Shown: one piece after another, positions 6,527 through 13,753 of the stretch
How positions within the stretch are numbered: the stretch's first letter is position 1
How the letters are laid out: each line of letters starts with the position of its first letter
IMG/VR virus record: IMGVR_UViG_3300032267_000660
Location: 1-30,006 of that record
DNA length: 30,006 nt
Origin: a virus
Strand: one strand, 5' to 3'
Notes under the pieces: model-generated
Seen by the model: the letters and a program-made list of their open reading frames with translations, nothing else
What the model was told of the DNA's origin: nothing
Database searches by the model: none
Program-made: the position numbers and the translations under genes

Positions 6527-6561
6527 AATACCATATTAAATGGTATTTCTGTTAATGTCAA
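6527..6561 (-). promoter_or_regulatory. Promoter with overlapping inverted repeat before the RNA ligase
   Basis: TTGACA (6556-6561), 17 bases, TAATAT (6533-6538) on the minus strand, a near-consensus sigma70 promoter. Only six bases separate the -10 box from the ATG, so the transcript should start at or next to the start codon. The arms AATACCAT and ATGGTATT (6527-6547, 5-base centre) form an inverted repeat over the -10 box and start point, a good position for a repressor operator. Confidence 0.72.
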
Positions 6562-7047
6562 CTATAAATTTTGTCTTCCTTGATTTTGATTAACTAATTT
6601 ATTTGGATTGGATGCAAGAGTATTTTGTTCATCATTCCAAGACTTTCTCAAATCATTTATATCATCTAATCTAGTTTTTATAAATTTAAAAAGATCATCT
6701 CTAAATTTATTTGGATCTTCTAATTTAATTCCCACCAATTTAAATTCTTCTGTAATGGATATACAAACATCATTTAAATATGTATTTATTTTTTCCGATT
6801 TAACACCAGTTTTTAGTTTAGATATTTCATTTGATGTATCTTGTAAACCTTGTTGAGCATTTACATTATTATGATCTTTAAATAACTGATATGCAAATTT
6901 TATTCTTTTTGTTATTTGAGATATAAGATTTGGTAAACTAGTTAACATTTTACCACCTTGAGCCATTCTTGCACTTACAACATCACCCAAATTTTCATTT
7001 ATTTGTTTCTGTATTACATCATTATATGCGTCTTCAATTCTTTTCAT
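6562..7047 (-). CDS. Hypothetical helical protein
   Basis: A 161-residue protein begins M-K-R-I-E-D-A-Y-N-D-V-I, which keeps the E-x-A-Y end of the shared leader but lacks its K-D-Q part. The body is helical with many lysines and asparagines (for example Q-I-T-K-R-I-K-F-A-Y-Q-L-F-K-D-H-N) and an asparagine/glutamine-rich tail. No family is recognised. A CTAAGTAAT motif sits 3 bases before the start, and the gene lies 8 bases after the next one upstream. It may be another head-packaged protein, but that rests only on the short leader similarity. Confidence 0.65.
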   Translation of the reverse strand: MKRIEDAYNDVIQKQINENLGDVVSARMAQGGKMLTSLPNLISQITKRIKFAYQLFKDHNNVNAQQGLQDTSNEISKLKTGVKSEKINTYLNDVCISITEEFKLVGIKLEDPNKFRDDLFKFIKTRLDDINDLRKSWNDEQNTLASNPNKLVNQNQGRQNL

Positions 7048-7050
7048 ATT

Positions 7051-7059
7051 ATTACTTAG
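7051..7059 (-). promoter_or_regulatory. Late-promoter-like motif CTAAGTAAT
   Basis: CTAAGTAAT lies 3 bases upstream of the ATG at 7047, overlapping the stop region of the gene before it. It is a weaker member of the same motif family. Confidence 0.3.
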
Positions 7060-7913
7060 TTTTGGGGTGTTATTTTTTTGGTAGTTGCTGGTTTATTTGC
7101 TTTTGAAGCAGATGATGGTTTCTTAGTGGTGCCTACTTTTTTAGTTGCGGCTGGTGCTTTTTTAGTGGTTCCTACCTTTTTAGTGGCAACTGGTGGCTGT
7201 GGTTGAGTTTTAGCTTCTTGTTGTTTTTTTAACTCTTCTTCGGATTTCTTTTTATCATTATCTCTATCTTTTAAAAGGTTTTGTATAGCCAAATATCTGT
7301 CTCCTTCTATTTTACTAGCATCCAATTCATTATTTTTAAATGAAAAGGCTTTAGCTTTTGTAACCAAGTAATTTAACTCTTCAATATCAACACCCAAATA
7401 TTCCATTACTTCTGGTCCTGTCATTTTATTTGTATCCGGATCTTTTAATTCGTCTGGTACTTTATATCCAGATGGATCCTTGCCTTTATATATACCACTC
7501 AATTCGTTTGGTTTTACTCTTTTAAAAATAGACGTTTCTCGTTTTTTTTGTGGTGTAACCACCGGCTTAACTTCTGTTTTAGTTTGCGGATTAACTTGAG
7601 TTTTATTGATAACTGGTGGTGCATATTTTTCATCTCCACCAATTTTCACATTAGAACTAAATGGATCTAATGCGTTCGATCCTATCGATGTTGATGCTTT
7701 TTTTAATGACTGTATCACACTTTCATTATCTTCGGGTTGATCAATTTGCGTATTTTCTTCTGGTTTTTTTGCAAAAGGATTGCTCCACATACCTTTTACT
7801 TTTTCTACGCCTCTTTTGAAGAAATTACCAAAACGATTTTCTTCTAAAATTTTATCGGTATTTAAAATTCGTTTTTGATAAATTTCACTGATTAATCTGT
7901 CATCTTTTTTCAT
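7056..7913 (-). CDS. Low-complexity protein with lysine-rich C-terminal repeats
   Basis: The 285-residue protein begins M-K-K-D-D-R-L-I-S-E-I-Y, a loose form of the shared leader. A basic patch follows (F-F-K-R-G-V-E-K-V-K-G-M-W) and then a long polar, proline-rich linker. Residues about 150-215 may form the only folded domain (T-G-P-E-V-M-E-Y-L-G-V-D-I-E-E-L). The last 60 residues repeat K-K-V-G-T-T-K-K with alanine, proline and threonine, much like the tail of histone H1-like proteins, and could bind DNA. A DNA-binding head protein is a reasonable guess, but I do not recognise the family. Confidence 0.7.
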   Translation of the reverse strand: MKKDDRLISEIYQKRILNTDKILEENRFGNFFKRGVEKVKGMWSNPFAKKPEENTQIDQPEDNESVIQSLKKASTSIGSNALDPFSSNVKIGGDEKYAPPVINKTQVNPQTKTEVKPVVTPQKKRETSIFKRVKPNELSGIYKGKDPSGYKVPDELKDPDTNKMTGPEVMEYLGVDIEELNYLVTKAKAFSFKNNELDASKIEGDRYLAIQNLLKDRDNDKKKSEEELKKQQEAKTQPQPPVATKKVGTTKKAPAATKKVGTTKKPSSASKANKPATTKKITPQN

Positions 7914-7914
7914 A

Positions 7915-8361
7915 TTATATATTTAGTTTATTTTGTTTGTTTTTTGAAACATAATTACCGGATTCATTTGTCCATGTTATGTTTTTAAAATTATGATATT
8001 TTAATAAATTATCACAAGACATACATGGTTTAGATAAAACCTTTTTTCCATTTCTATCAATTCTTATATTTACCAATGTACATTTTTCAGTTTGAATGTT
8101 TGTTAATCTTTTTAATTTAAGTATTGCATTTAATTCTGAACATGTATGTTTCTGATCAGAAAAATCTTCCCCAGTTTTAATACTCTTTTTGGGGTTTTTT
8201 AAATTGGTCGGATGTGTTTTTCTTGAATTAGTACCAATTGATATTATTCTATTTTTATAAATTATAAAAGAAAAATGTCTACAGCGTAAATCATTAACAT
8301 CATGATCCAATAAACCCTTTGAAATGTCTTCTAATCTTTTTAATAAAGATTCGCTATTCAT
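7915..8361 (-). CDS. Cytidine/deoxycytidylate deaminase-like protein
   Basis: The 148-residue protein contains H-T-C-S-E-L-N-A-I (Cys74, Glu76) and K-P-C-M-S-C (Cys113, Cys116), matching the C/H-x-E plus P-C-x2-C zinc site of the cytidine deaminase superfamily. R-C-R-H-F-S-F-I-I-Y-K-N-R-I-I-S-I-G-T-N before it fits the first two strands of that fold. Catalysis would use Glu76 and a zinc-bound water. The substrate cannot be read from the sequence: free nucleotide, tRNA and nucleic acid are all possible. It lacks the clear nucleotide-recognition region of dCMP deaminases. It follows a 41-residue gene and precedes the lysine-rich protein gene by one base. Confidence 0.75.
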   Translation of the reverse strand: MNSESLLKRLEDISKGLLDHDVNDLRCRHFSFIIYKNRIISIGTNSRKTHPTNLKNPKKSIKTGEDFSDQKHTCSELNAILKLKRLTNIQTEKCTLVNIRIDRNGKKVLSKPCMSCDNLLKYHNFKNITWTNESGNYVSKNKQNKLNI

Positions 8362-8375
8362 TTAAATTATCAATT

Positions 8376-8501
8376 TCAATTATCTTCTTCTACCAATTCT
8401 GGATTTTCTTCTCTCTTTTTTCTAGCTTCTTCCAGAAGTTGTGAAAGTTCATCTTCAATTGCTGATTTTAGGTTTCCCATGTGTTTTTCTTTATTTTCCA
8501 T
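8376..8501 (-). CDS. Very small acidic helical protein, 41 residues
   Basis: A short frame fits exactly between two genes: ATG at 8499-8501, TGA at 8376-8378. It encodes a charged, helix-forming peptide with I-E-D-E-L-S-Q-L-L-E-E-A-R-K-K-R-E-E-N. A second ATG seven codons in is an alternative start. The composition matches neighbouring coding DNA and leaves gaps of only 14 and 28 bases to its neighbours, which favours a real gene. The function is unknown. Confidence 0.55.
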   Translation of the reverse strand: MENKEKHMGNLKSAIEDELSQLLEEARKKREENPELVEEDN

Positions 8502-8529
8502 AATGTCTATATAAAAAATATATCAATAA

Positions 8530-8778
8530 TTATCTCTTTTTCAAGTTTAAAATATCGGACAATGCTTTGTTTAATTTTAAAGCACAAGCAACACTAAGAT
8601 GAATTATAATACCACCAAATGAAAATTTAATAACAGTATCTTCTAAAACTTCTCCCGATTCATCTAAAACCTCCTCAACAGAAAAAGAAGATGTGACAAA
8701 GCCTTCTCCCTTTTTTCTTCTCTTTCGGGTTTCTTCGGACTTTAACCTCTTGTTCCAATTTGTTTTTTTTGGCGACAT
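8530..8778 (-). CDS. Small basic hypothetical protein
   Basis: An 82-residue protein has a very basic start (P-K-K-T-N-W-N-K-R-L-K-S-E-E-T-R-K-R-R-K-K-G) followed by a beta-rich hydrophobic part (I-K-F-S-F-G-G-I-I-I-H-L-S-V-A). The N-terminal arm could bind nucleic acid. An ATAAGTATATA motif lies 10 bases before the ATG. No family is recognised. Confidence 0.65.
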   Translation of the reverse strand: MSPKKTNWNKRLKSEETRKRRKKGEGFVTSSFSVEEVLDESGEVLEDTVIKFSFGGIIIHLSVACALKLNKALSDILNLKKR

Positions 8779-8788
8779 ATTATTATCA

Positions 8789-8799
8789 TATATACTTAT
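8789..8799 (-). promoter_or_regulatory. Late-promoter-like motif ATAAGTATATA
   Basis: This is identical over 11 bases to the motif before the GIY-YIG gene and lies 10 bases upstream of the ATG at 8778, in a short AT-rich gap. Identity at two unrelated genes supports a regulatory role, most likely a late -10 element. Confidence 0.4.
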
Positions 8800-8816
8800 T
8801 TGTTTTTGATAATAAA

Positions 8817-9473
8817 TTAATTAACCTTATAAAAATCATCCCAAACTGACTCACTAAGACCAAAATCAACCAATACTACTGTTGGAACACCTTCTCTAAG
8901 AACTTCACCATAGGAATTTACCCTCCCAAAGTCACCCGGATACTTCATTCCAAAATTCATAATCATATCCGTGAGTGATGTTAAAAATTCATTGTCGTTT
9001 ACTTTCTGACTAAATTCGTCGTGTAATTCCTTTAATTGTTGAGGGTTTAAATATTTCCTGTGCGAGATATCATTTAATGTTTTCATATCAATAAGAACAT
9101 CATAAACTTCATCTATGCCCATTCCGACTAATTGTTTAAATCTATTTGGTGTTAATTTTTTAGCCAATTCCATTTCAACCCAAAAGTGATCATCGTTTGT
9201 ATCAAATATTTTTGCAACTATATCAGACATTCTTTGCAATCCCCAATCAGATTCTATTGAATTTTGACCGATTCCCTTTTTATTCTTGGCTATTTTTAAA
9301 ACTTTTTCTTCATCAACCTTATATACAACTCTGGCACTACCGGAAGATATTTTCTGCAATCTTTCATTAGCATATTTCAATTTACCATTATATGATTTAA
9401 TGTTATTAAATTCTTCAAAAGAAAAACTTACAGGATAAGCCATTTCTTTTATATATTGTTTAAAAGATTTCAT
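8817..9473 (-). CDS. Degenerate protein-kinase-like phage protein
   Basis: The 218-residue protein begins M-K-S-F-K-Q-Y-I-K-E-M, similar to the capsid-targeting leader of T4 internal proteins. Kinase landmarks follow: a glycine-loop-like S-S-G-S-A-R-V-V-Y (residues 43-51), V-L-K-I-A with Lys60, a hinge-like W-V-E-M-E-L-A, and V-V-L-V-D-F-G-L-S with the metal-binding Asp203. I see no clear H-R-D catalytic loop, so activity may be altered or absent. Similar kinase-like proteins occur in large marine T4-like phages. Its stop abuts the gene before it, with an ATG one base after the upstream TAA. A role as a protein injected to modify host targets is inference. Confidence 0.72.
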   Translation of the reverse strand: MKSFKQYIKEMAYPVSFSFEEFNNIKSYNGKLKYANERLQKISSGSARVVYKVDEEKVLKIAKNKKGIGQNSIESDWGLQRMSDIVAKIFDTNDDHFWVEMELAKKLTPNRFKQLVGMGIDEVYDVLIDMKTLNDISHRKYLNPQQLKELHDEFSQKVNDNEFLTSLTDMIMNFGMKYPGDFGRVNSYGEVLREGVPTVVLVDFGLSESVWDDFYKVN

Positions 9474-9474
9474 A

Positions 9475-9951
9475 TTATTTAATTCTTATAACTTCTGTTT
9501 TTGGACCACCATCATCTAATTGAATTTCTTTTTTTACATATTCCATAGCATATGGAGATGGCATATTCTTTTTAACATAAGGTAAAATTATATCATTCAA
9601 TTTTAAAAAAGATTCCTTTGTCCAATACGATATATATGTGGAATCGATATCTTCTTGTTTTGGTAAAATAACACCAGAATAATTAAAATCTATTTTTTGG
9701 GGATTTCCCAAAACTTCAATGCCTTCGTTGTTTTCTATTGGATATACAACATTATAATTTTTATTTATAATTCCTCTTTGTCTAAGTTCTCTAAAAACAT
9801 ATGAATGTGACTCTCTTCCGGTATTATGTGGTGCTAAAAAAACTCCTTCCGAATCCCCTATAAAATATATAAAATCATACATCGTTCTATCATAAACACC
9901 ATCAATATATTCTGGAGATTCTAGAAGAAAATATTCTTTAAATGATATCAT
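9475..9951 (-). CDS. Hypothetical protein with SFKEYF-type leader
   Basis: A 158-residue protein begins M-I-S-F-K-E-Y-F-L-L-E-S-P, again like a T4 capsid-targeting leader with an L-L-E that could be a protease site. The body contains Y-D-F-I-Y-F-I-G-D-S-E-G and later S-P-Y-A-M-E-Y-V-K-K-E-I. No family is recognised. Its ATG overlaps the TGA of the gp88-like gene (ATGA), and the kinase-like gene follows directly, so the three are probably made together. Confidence 0.7.
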   Translation of the reverse strand: MISFKEYFLLESPEYIDGVYDRTMYDFIYFIGDSEGVFLAPHNTGRESHSYVFRELRQRGIINKNYNVVYPIENNEGIEVLGNPQKIDFNYSGVILPKQEDIDSTYISYWTKESFLKLNDIILPYVKKNMPSPYAMEYVKKEIQLDDGGPKTEVIRIK

Positions 9952-11339
9952 TTCTTTTTCTTTTTATTTGAAACACAATTTGGCACTTCTTTTCCGTTTT
10001 TCTTTTTCATACCAACTTGTTTATAATTTTTCCAACATGCTTCGGAAAAGAAAGATTTAAATGATGGCGTTTTACTTTCTTGTCTTACTTCTGTATCTGC
10101 TTCTGTTTCTGTTTGTGGTTGTTCTTGATCAACTTCAACAGTCTTTGGTTTATAATTTGGATCAAAAACTTCTGGTTTGATTTTTTTTAAATCATCGACA
10201 ATAATCTCAAAACCACCATCGGGTTGCAATAATTTACTATCTGGTTTTTGAAAATCTAAATATTCTCTTAATTTATCTCTATTGCTTAGTAGATCATTTA
10301 AACTAGAAACTCCAAAATAATCCATACAATCTCTTTTGAATTCATTTGATCCAATATATTTTAAGTTTTTTTGTTTTTTATTCCAAATTATTGATCTTCT
10401 TTTTGCTCGGAATATACTACCTCTACCTCGCAATGATCCTTTAGCGGTTAATCCAACTATTAAACCAATTGGTTTTCCGTTTTCATCAAAATCTTTTTCA
10501 TCATCATCCAAGAATCTTAAATCACTTCCATCTCCATTTAAAACTTTATAACCCAAATAATATTTTGGTAATAGACCACTCTTTTGATAAAAGACATATG
10601 CTACATTTCCACCACTTTTTAAAATATCTAATGCCAATTTATCGTTTGATGCACTCCTACTAAAAGTTTGATGTATTAGTTTATTTTCTGAATATTTTTT
10701 ATAGCGAGGAACAATCTTGGTATAATCATAAAACCTAATACCTTTTGCAACTTGTTCTCTTACAAAATCTTCCATTTTTTCACCAAAATCATAATCGGAC
10801 GTTCCATTCATTCTAATTGCAAGATTCAAACCAAAGTCATCTGCAAAATGTTTAAGTAAAACTATATCAGATTTTAATTTAGTAAAAAACAATTCCGGTT
10901 TTAAATGTAATTCTTGGGCTTTTCTAATTCTTGATTTTAATTTACCTTCAAGTCTTCTCGGATCCCCCGCAGTATTTAAACAACCAATTCTACAACATCC
11001 ATCCGATCCAATACAAACATCAATACCACCTTCTTCTGCTGGAGCAATATATAATACACCAGTAATATACTGCTTACCACTTCTTTTATCATGTAAAGAT
11101 TTTAAAGTTTTAGAATCAGCCAAAACAGATAATAAATTAAGTTTTGGTAAGTTTTTCTTTAATTCATTTTCAAATTCAATTTCTTCTGGAGTCAATTCAA
11201 GTTTAGCTTCGGTTAATATATCATCCTTACAATAATCACAAAAAGAATTTTCTGTTATGAAATCATCATATTTCAATACATTAAATGTATTTTTACTGTT
11301 TCTGTTTGTTATACTTTCCGCTAATAGTTCTAGATCCAT
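9948..11339 (-). CDS. gp88-like protein fused to a small cysteine module
   Basis: The 463-residue protein has an N-terminal part with C-D-Y-C, then a core I recognise as the mycobacteriophage gp88-like family: I-G-S-D-G-C-C-R-I-G-C-L-N-T-A-G-D-P followed by basic helices with R-I-R-K-A-Q, N-L-A-I-R-M-N-G-T-S-D, and Y-D-Y-T-K near 220. The biochemical function of the family is unknown. Near residue 425 comes P-S-F-K-S-F-F-S-E-A, then C-W-K-N-Y-K-Q-V-G-M-K-K-K and V-P-N-C-V with a polylysine end, a short module seen in many phage proteins. The leader-like motif is thus internal, as if a small packaged protein had been fused on. A second, shorter gp88-like gene is at 22386-23021. Confidence 0.75.
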   Translation of the reverse strand: MDLELLAESITNRNSKNTFNVLKYDDFITENSFCDYCKDDILTEAKLELTPEEIEFENELKKNLPKLNLLSVLADSKTLKSLHDKRSGKQYITGVLYIAPAEEGGIDVCIGSDGCCRIGCLNTAGDPRRLEGKLKSRIRKAQELHLKPELFFTKLKSDIVLLKHFADDFGLNLAIRMNGTSDYDFGEKMEDFVREQVAKGIRFYDYTKIVPRYKKYSENKLIHQTFSRSASNDKLALDILKSGGNVAYVFYQKSGLLPKYYLGYKVLNGDGSDLRFLDDDEKDFDENGKPIGLIVGLTAKGSLRGRGSIFRAKRRSIIWNKKQKNLKYIGSNEFKRDCMDYFGVSSLNDLLSNRDKLREYLDFQKPDSKLLQPDGGFEIIVDDLKKIKPEVFDPNYKPKTVEVDQEQPQTETEADTEVRQESKTPSFKSFFSEACWKNYKQVGMKKKNGKEVPNCVSNKKKKK

Positions 11340-11347
11340 GATATTAT

Positions 11348-12046
11348 TTATTGTTGGAATTCCAATACTCCACCGCTATATGTTACACCTGAAATATTTT
11401 CAGGATCTAAAATGAATCTTCTAAATCTAGAAAGTTTTGTTTTTAATTTATAATTAAGTTCTTCTGCGCTACTAAAAGATTTTGGTTTTGATGCGGGAAC
11501 AACTTCATCAACCTTACCAGAAGCAGAGCGTACATAGTTACCTTCAAAATCTCTTACGGCTTTTCCTTGCTCGTCTTTTTCTATATCATTTTGCGCATAA
11601 GCATAAATATATAAACGATATACACCGGGTTCTTTTACAGTATCTTGAATAGAAATACCATGACCAATATTTATTTTTCTATCAACCGATGGTTTTCTAT
11701 TTGATGGGGAAGGATTTAAAATCTTTTCTCCAACCTCTATGTCTGGATTCTCTGGATCAGATTCTTTTAACATCTCTACATATTTTTTAATCTCTTCGTG
11801 ACTTTCTTTTTTTGCTGTTGCATAATCAACACCAAGATCAACATAATACTTTCCTTCTCTACCGGAGAGTTTTGACCTATAATAAAAACTTGCCTTTCTT
11901 GCTCCCTTTGAAAGATATTGTATAAGAGTATTAGCAATCTCTCTTGTATGTTCTGGTAATTTATCAAGAGCTTCTTGTGAAGTCATTGCGTTTTCGTATA
12001 TGGAAACGTATAAATTTTCCAATAGCATTTGATCTTTATTTTTCAT
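11348..12046 (-). CDS. Putative packaged protein with KDQ-LLE leader, unknown body
   Basis: The 232-residue protein starts M-K-N-K-D-Q-M-L-L-E-N-L-Y-V-S-I-Y. A helical region (about 20-110, including A-R-K-A-S-F-Y-Y-R-S-K-L-S-G-R) precedes a beta-rich part with G-V-Y-R-L-Y-I-Y-A-Y-A and ends in S-G-G-V-L-E-F. No family is recognised. It overlaps the stop of the ADP-ribosyltransferase-like gene by four bases, so the leader-bearing genes here form one coupled operon. Confidence 0.75.
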   Translation of the reverse strand: MKNKDQMLLENLYVSIYENAMTSQEALDKLPEHTREIANTLIQYLSKGARKASFYYRSKLSGREGKYYVDLGVDYATAKKESHEEIKKYVEMLKESDPENPDIEVGEKILNPSPSNRKPSVDRKINIGHGISIQDTVKEPGVYRLYIYAYAQNDIEKDEQGKAVRDFEGNYVRSASGKVDEVVPASKPKSFSSAEELNYKLKTKLSRFRRFILDPENISGVTYSGGVLEFQQ

Positions 12047-12513
12047 ATAATCTTTAATATATTTACATTGTAAATTGCAAAAGCATCATTTGATCTATCA
12101 TAGATAGCATCAATTCCAAGAAATTTCATAATTGATGGAAATTCATCAAATCCCATAAAATCTCTTATCTCTCTTCCTTTATATTTTAAATTTGTATAAA
12201 AATCCCAATCATCGGAATTTCTTAAATCCAATATTTTATTAATAGGATTCATTTCAAATTTCAATACAATTCCACCTTCTTCGTCTCCAGAAAAATCGGC
12301 ATAATTACTCATTGCTAATTGTTCATCGGTAGTAACATAAAAGGCTTTTCCAAAATATCCTCGGTCACATTTACTTAAATCTAAACCATTTTGTTTAATA
12401 TCTTTTGCAGAATTCAAATCGGTTCCATGAAAAACAGTCAAAGGGTAGGAGAATTTATCATTTGATATGGAATCATACAAATTCTCCAGTAGTATTTGGT
12501 CTTTGTTTCTCAT
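12043..12513 (-). CDS. ADP-ribosyltransferase-like protein with packaging leader
   Basis: This 156-residue protein carries the leader M-R-N-K-D-Q-I-L-L-E-N-L-Y. The body begins L-T-V-F-H-G-T-D (His29) and continues A-K-D-I-K-Q-N-G-L-D-L, G-Y-F-G-K-A-F-Y-V-T-T-D (Tyr59) and near the end I-D-A-I-Y-D-R-S-N-D-A-F-A-I-Y-N. The order F-H-G-T, a helix ending in N-G-L, an aromatic strand and a final D-A-F-A-I-Y resembles compact ADP-ribosyltransferase folds of the H-Y-[E/Q] or PolyVal type. T4 packages its Alt ADP-ribosyltransferase in the head, and a packaged ART would be a direct parallel. I do not see an unambiguous catalytic glutamate, so activity is uncertain. Confidence 0.65.
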   Translation of the reverse strand: MRNKDQILLENLYDSISNDKFSYPLTVFHGTDLNSAKDIKQNGLDLSKCDRGYFGKAFYVTTDEQLAMSNYADFSGDEEGGIVLKFEMNPINKILDLRNSDDWDFYTNLKYKGREIRDFMGFDEFPSIMKFLGIDAIYDRSNDAFAIYNVNILKII

Positions 12514-12773
12514 TTAGCCTTGTCACCCCTTTTCCAAGATATTCTCTTTGAACCTTTTTTATGTCTCTTTCTGGAATTACACATAGACTTTGTTGGTCTG
12601 CAAGCAGGATAACTTTTTCTTTTTTCTCCTTCTTGTCTTCCACATGGTTTTCCGGTTTTACAGTCTATCCAACCCTTACCTTTATTTCTTGAGAACCAAC
12701 CATGCAATCCTTCTTTCTTTTCCTTCTCAAACCCCTCCATCAATATATTATATGTTTCATCGAACTTATTCAT
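12510..12773 (-). CDS. Small basic protein with KGWIDCKTGKPCGR motif
   Basis: From the ATG at 12771-12773 this is 87 residues, starting M-N-K-F-D-E-T-Y-N-I-L-M-E-G-F, which itself resembles a short packaging leader. The core is G-K-G-W-I-D-C-K-T-G-K-P-C-G-R and Y-P-A-C-R-P-T with a further C-N-S-R-K-R-H-K-K. I recognise this four-cysteine basic pattern from small proteins of phages and large algal viruses, of unknown function; zinc and nucleic-acid binding are plausible. The start overlaps the TGA of the previous gene, and its own TGA overlaps the next ATG. Confidence 0.72.
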   Translation of the reverse strand: MNKFDETYNILMEGFEKEKKEGLHGWFSRNKGKGWIDCKTGKPCGRQEGEKRKSYPACRPTKSMCNSRKRHKKGSKRISWKRGDKAK

Positions 12774-13753
12774 TTTTTCTTTTTCCAAATTTTTCCTTGT
12801 CTGCATTTTACAACCGCACCACTTTTATATGCACTTGTTTTTTTACCATAAACAGAATCCGCTTTCTTTAAACAGCGATCTCTTTTTTCTTTTTTTTCTA
12901 TCAATTGAAAATATTCTCCAAAAGATGGAATATAAGAATCACCCAATTGTCCTTTATAAAAAGAGGGTGTTTGTTCCACGTCCATTTGACGAACCTGTTG
13001 AGTAGCAGCAGTTACTGGTTGTTCTATATCTCCTCTTTCCAAACCTTCAACATTTCCACTTTGCATATCTTCTAATTTAATGGTATATCTTTTTCCGGTG
13101 TATGTAGATATATTATATTCGGATTGAGATGCGCGTAATTCTTCATCTTCTCCGTAAACACCTTCTTCTTCCAATGCACGATTTATTCCACTGGCAACAA
13201 TTTTTAATTGTTTAGGAGTTAATTCTTTTACTTCTATATGGTTTTGATGGACTCTTGACCATCCCCATTCTTTTATTGCAAATTCTCTACCATCACCACT
13301 TGATCGATCTCCACCTAAAAATACTATATCCGATATTGGACCCTTCATCTGAGTATTGGTTTTTAAATAATTTATTATAGCATCATAAGGATCGTTTTCA
13401 ATTTCTTCTTTCTTTATATCATAATCCTCGTCATCTTCGCTGATATTCAACTTATTTAAAATAATTTCGATCATTTCATCCAGATGATTTTCTAAATTAG
13501 CAGGAGATTCATCACTATGTAAATCAAACCAACTCAACACTTCTCCTGCGCAGCGATCTTGCACATACATCTCATGGTTCATATCTCCATAATCACCATC
13601 AGCATACATCGTATCTCCGTATTCATCAAACCAGTATTCTCCTCTTATATATAAAGGTTCCATTTCGTTTTCTTCTGTTTCATCATCTGTATCATCGGAA
13701 TACAATCCTTCTAGATAAAGATTCTCTAATATTATTTGGTCTTTGCTTTTCAT
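12770..13753 (-). CDS. Large acidic putative packaged protein with basic C-terminal module
   Basis: The 327-residue protein starts M-K-S-K-D-Q-I-I-L-E-N-L-Y. Residues 20-120 are very acidic. A middle region contains V-F-L-G-G-D-R-S-S-G-D-G-R. Near residue 278 comes P-S-F-G-E-Y-F-Q-L-I-E-K, followed by R-C-L-K-K-A-D-S-V-Y-G-K-K-T-S and a V-K-C-R-Q-G-K-I-W-K end. That basic tail is a small module seen in other phage proteins. As in the gp88-like protein, an S-F-x-x-Y-F motif stands just before the module. The function is unknown. Confidence 0.72.
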   Translation of the reverse strand: MKSKDQIILENLYLEGLYSDDTDDETEENEMEPLYIRGEYWFDEYGDTMYADGDYGDMNHEMYVQDRCAGEVLSWFDLHSDESPANLENHLDEMIEIILNKLNISEDDEDYDIKKEEIENDPYDAIINYLKTNTQMKGPISDIVFLGGDRSSGDGREFAIKEWGWSRVHQNHIEVKELTPKQLKIVASGINRALEEEGVYGEDEELRASQSEYNISTYTGKRYTIKLEDMQSGNVEGLERGDIEQPVTAATQQVRQMDVEQTPSFYKGQLGDSYIPSFGEYFQLIEKKEKRDRCLKKADSVYGKKTSAYKSGAVVKCRQGKIWKKKK

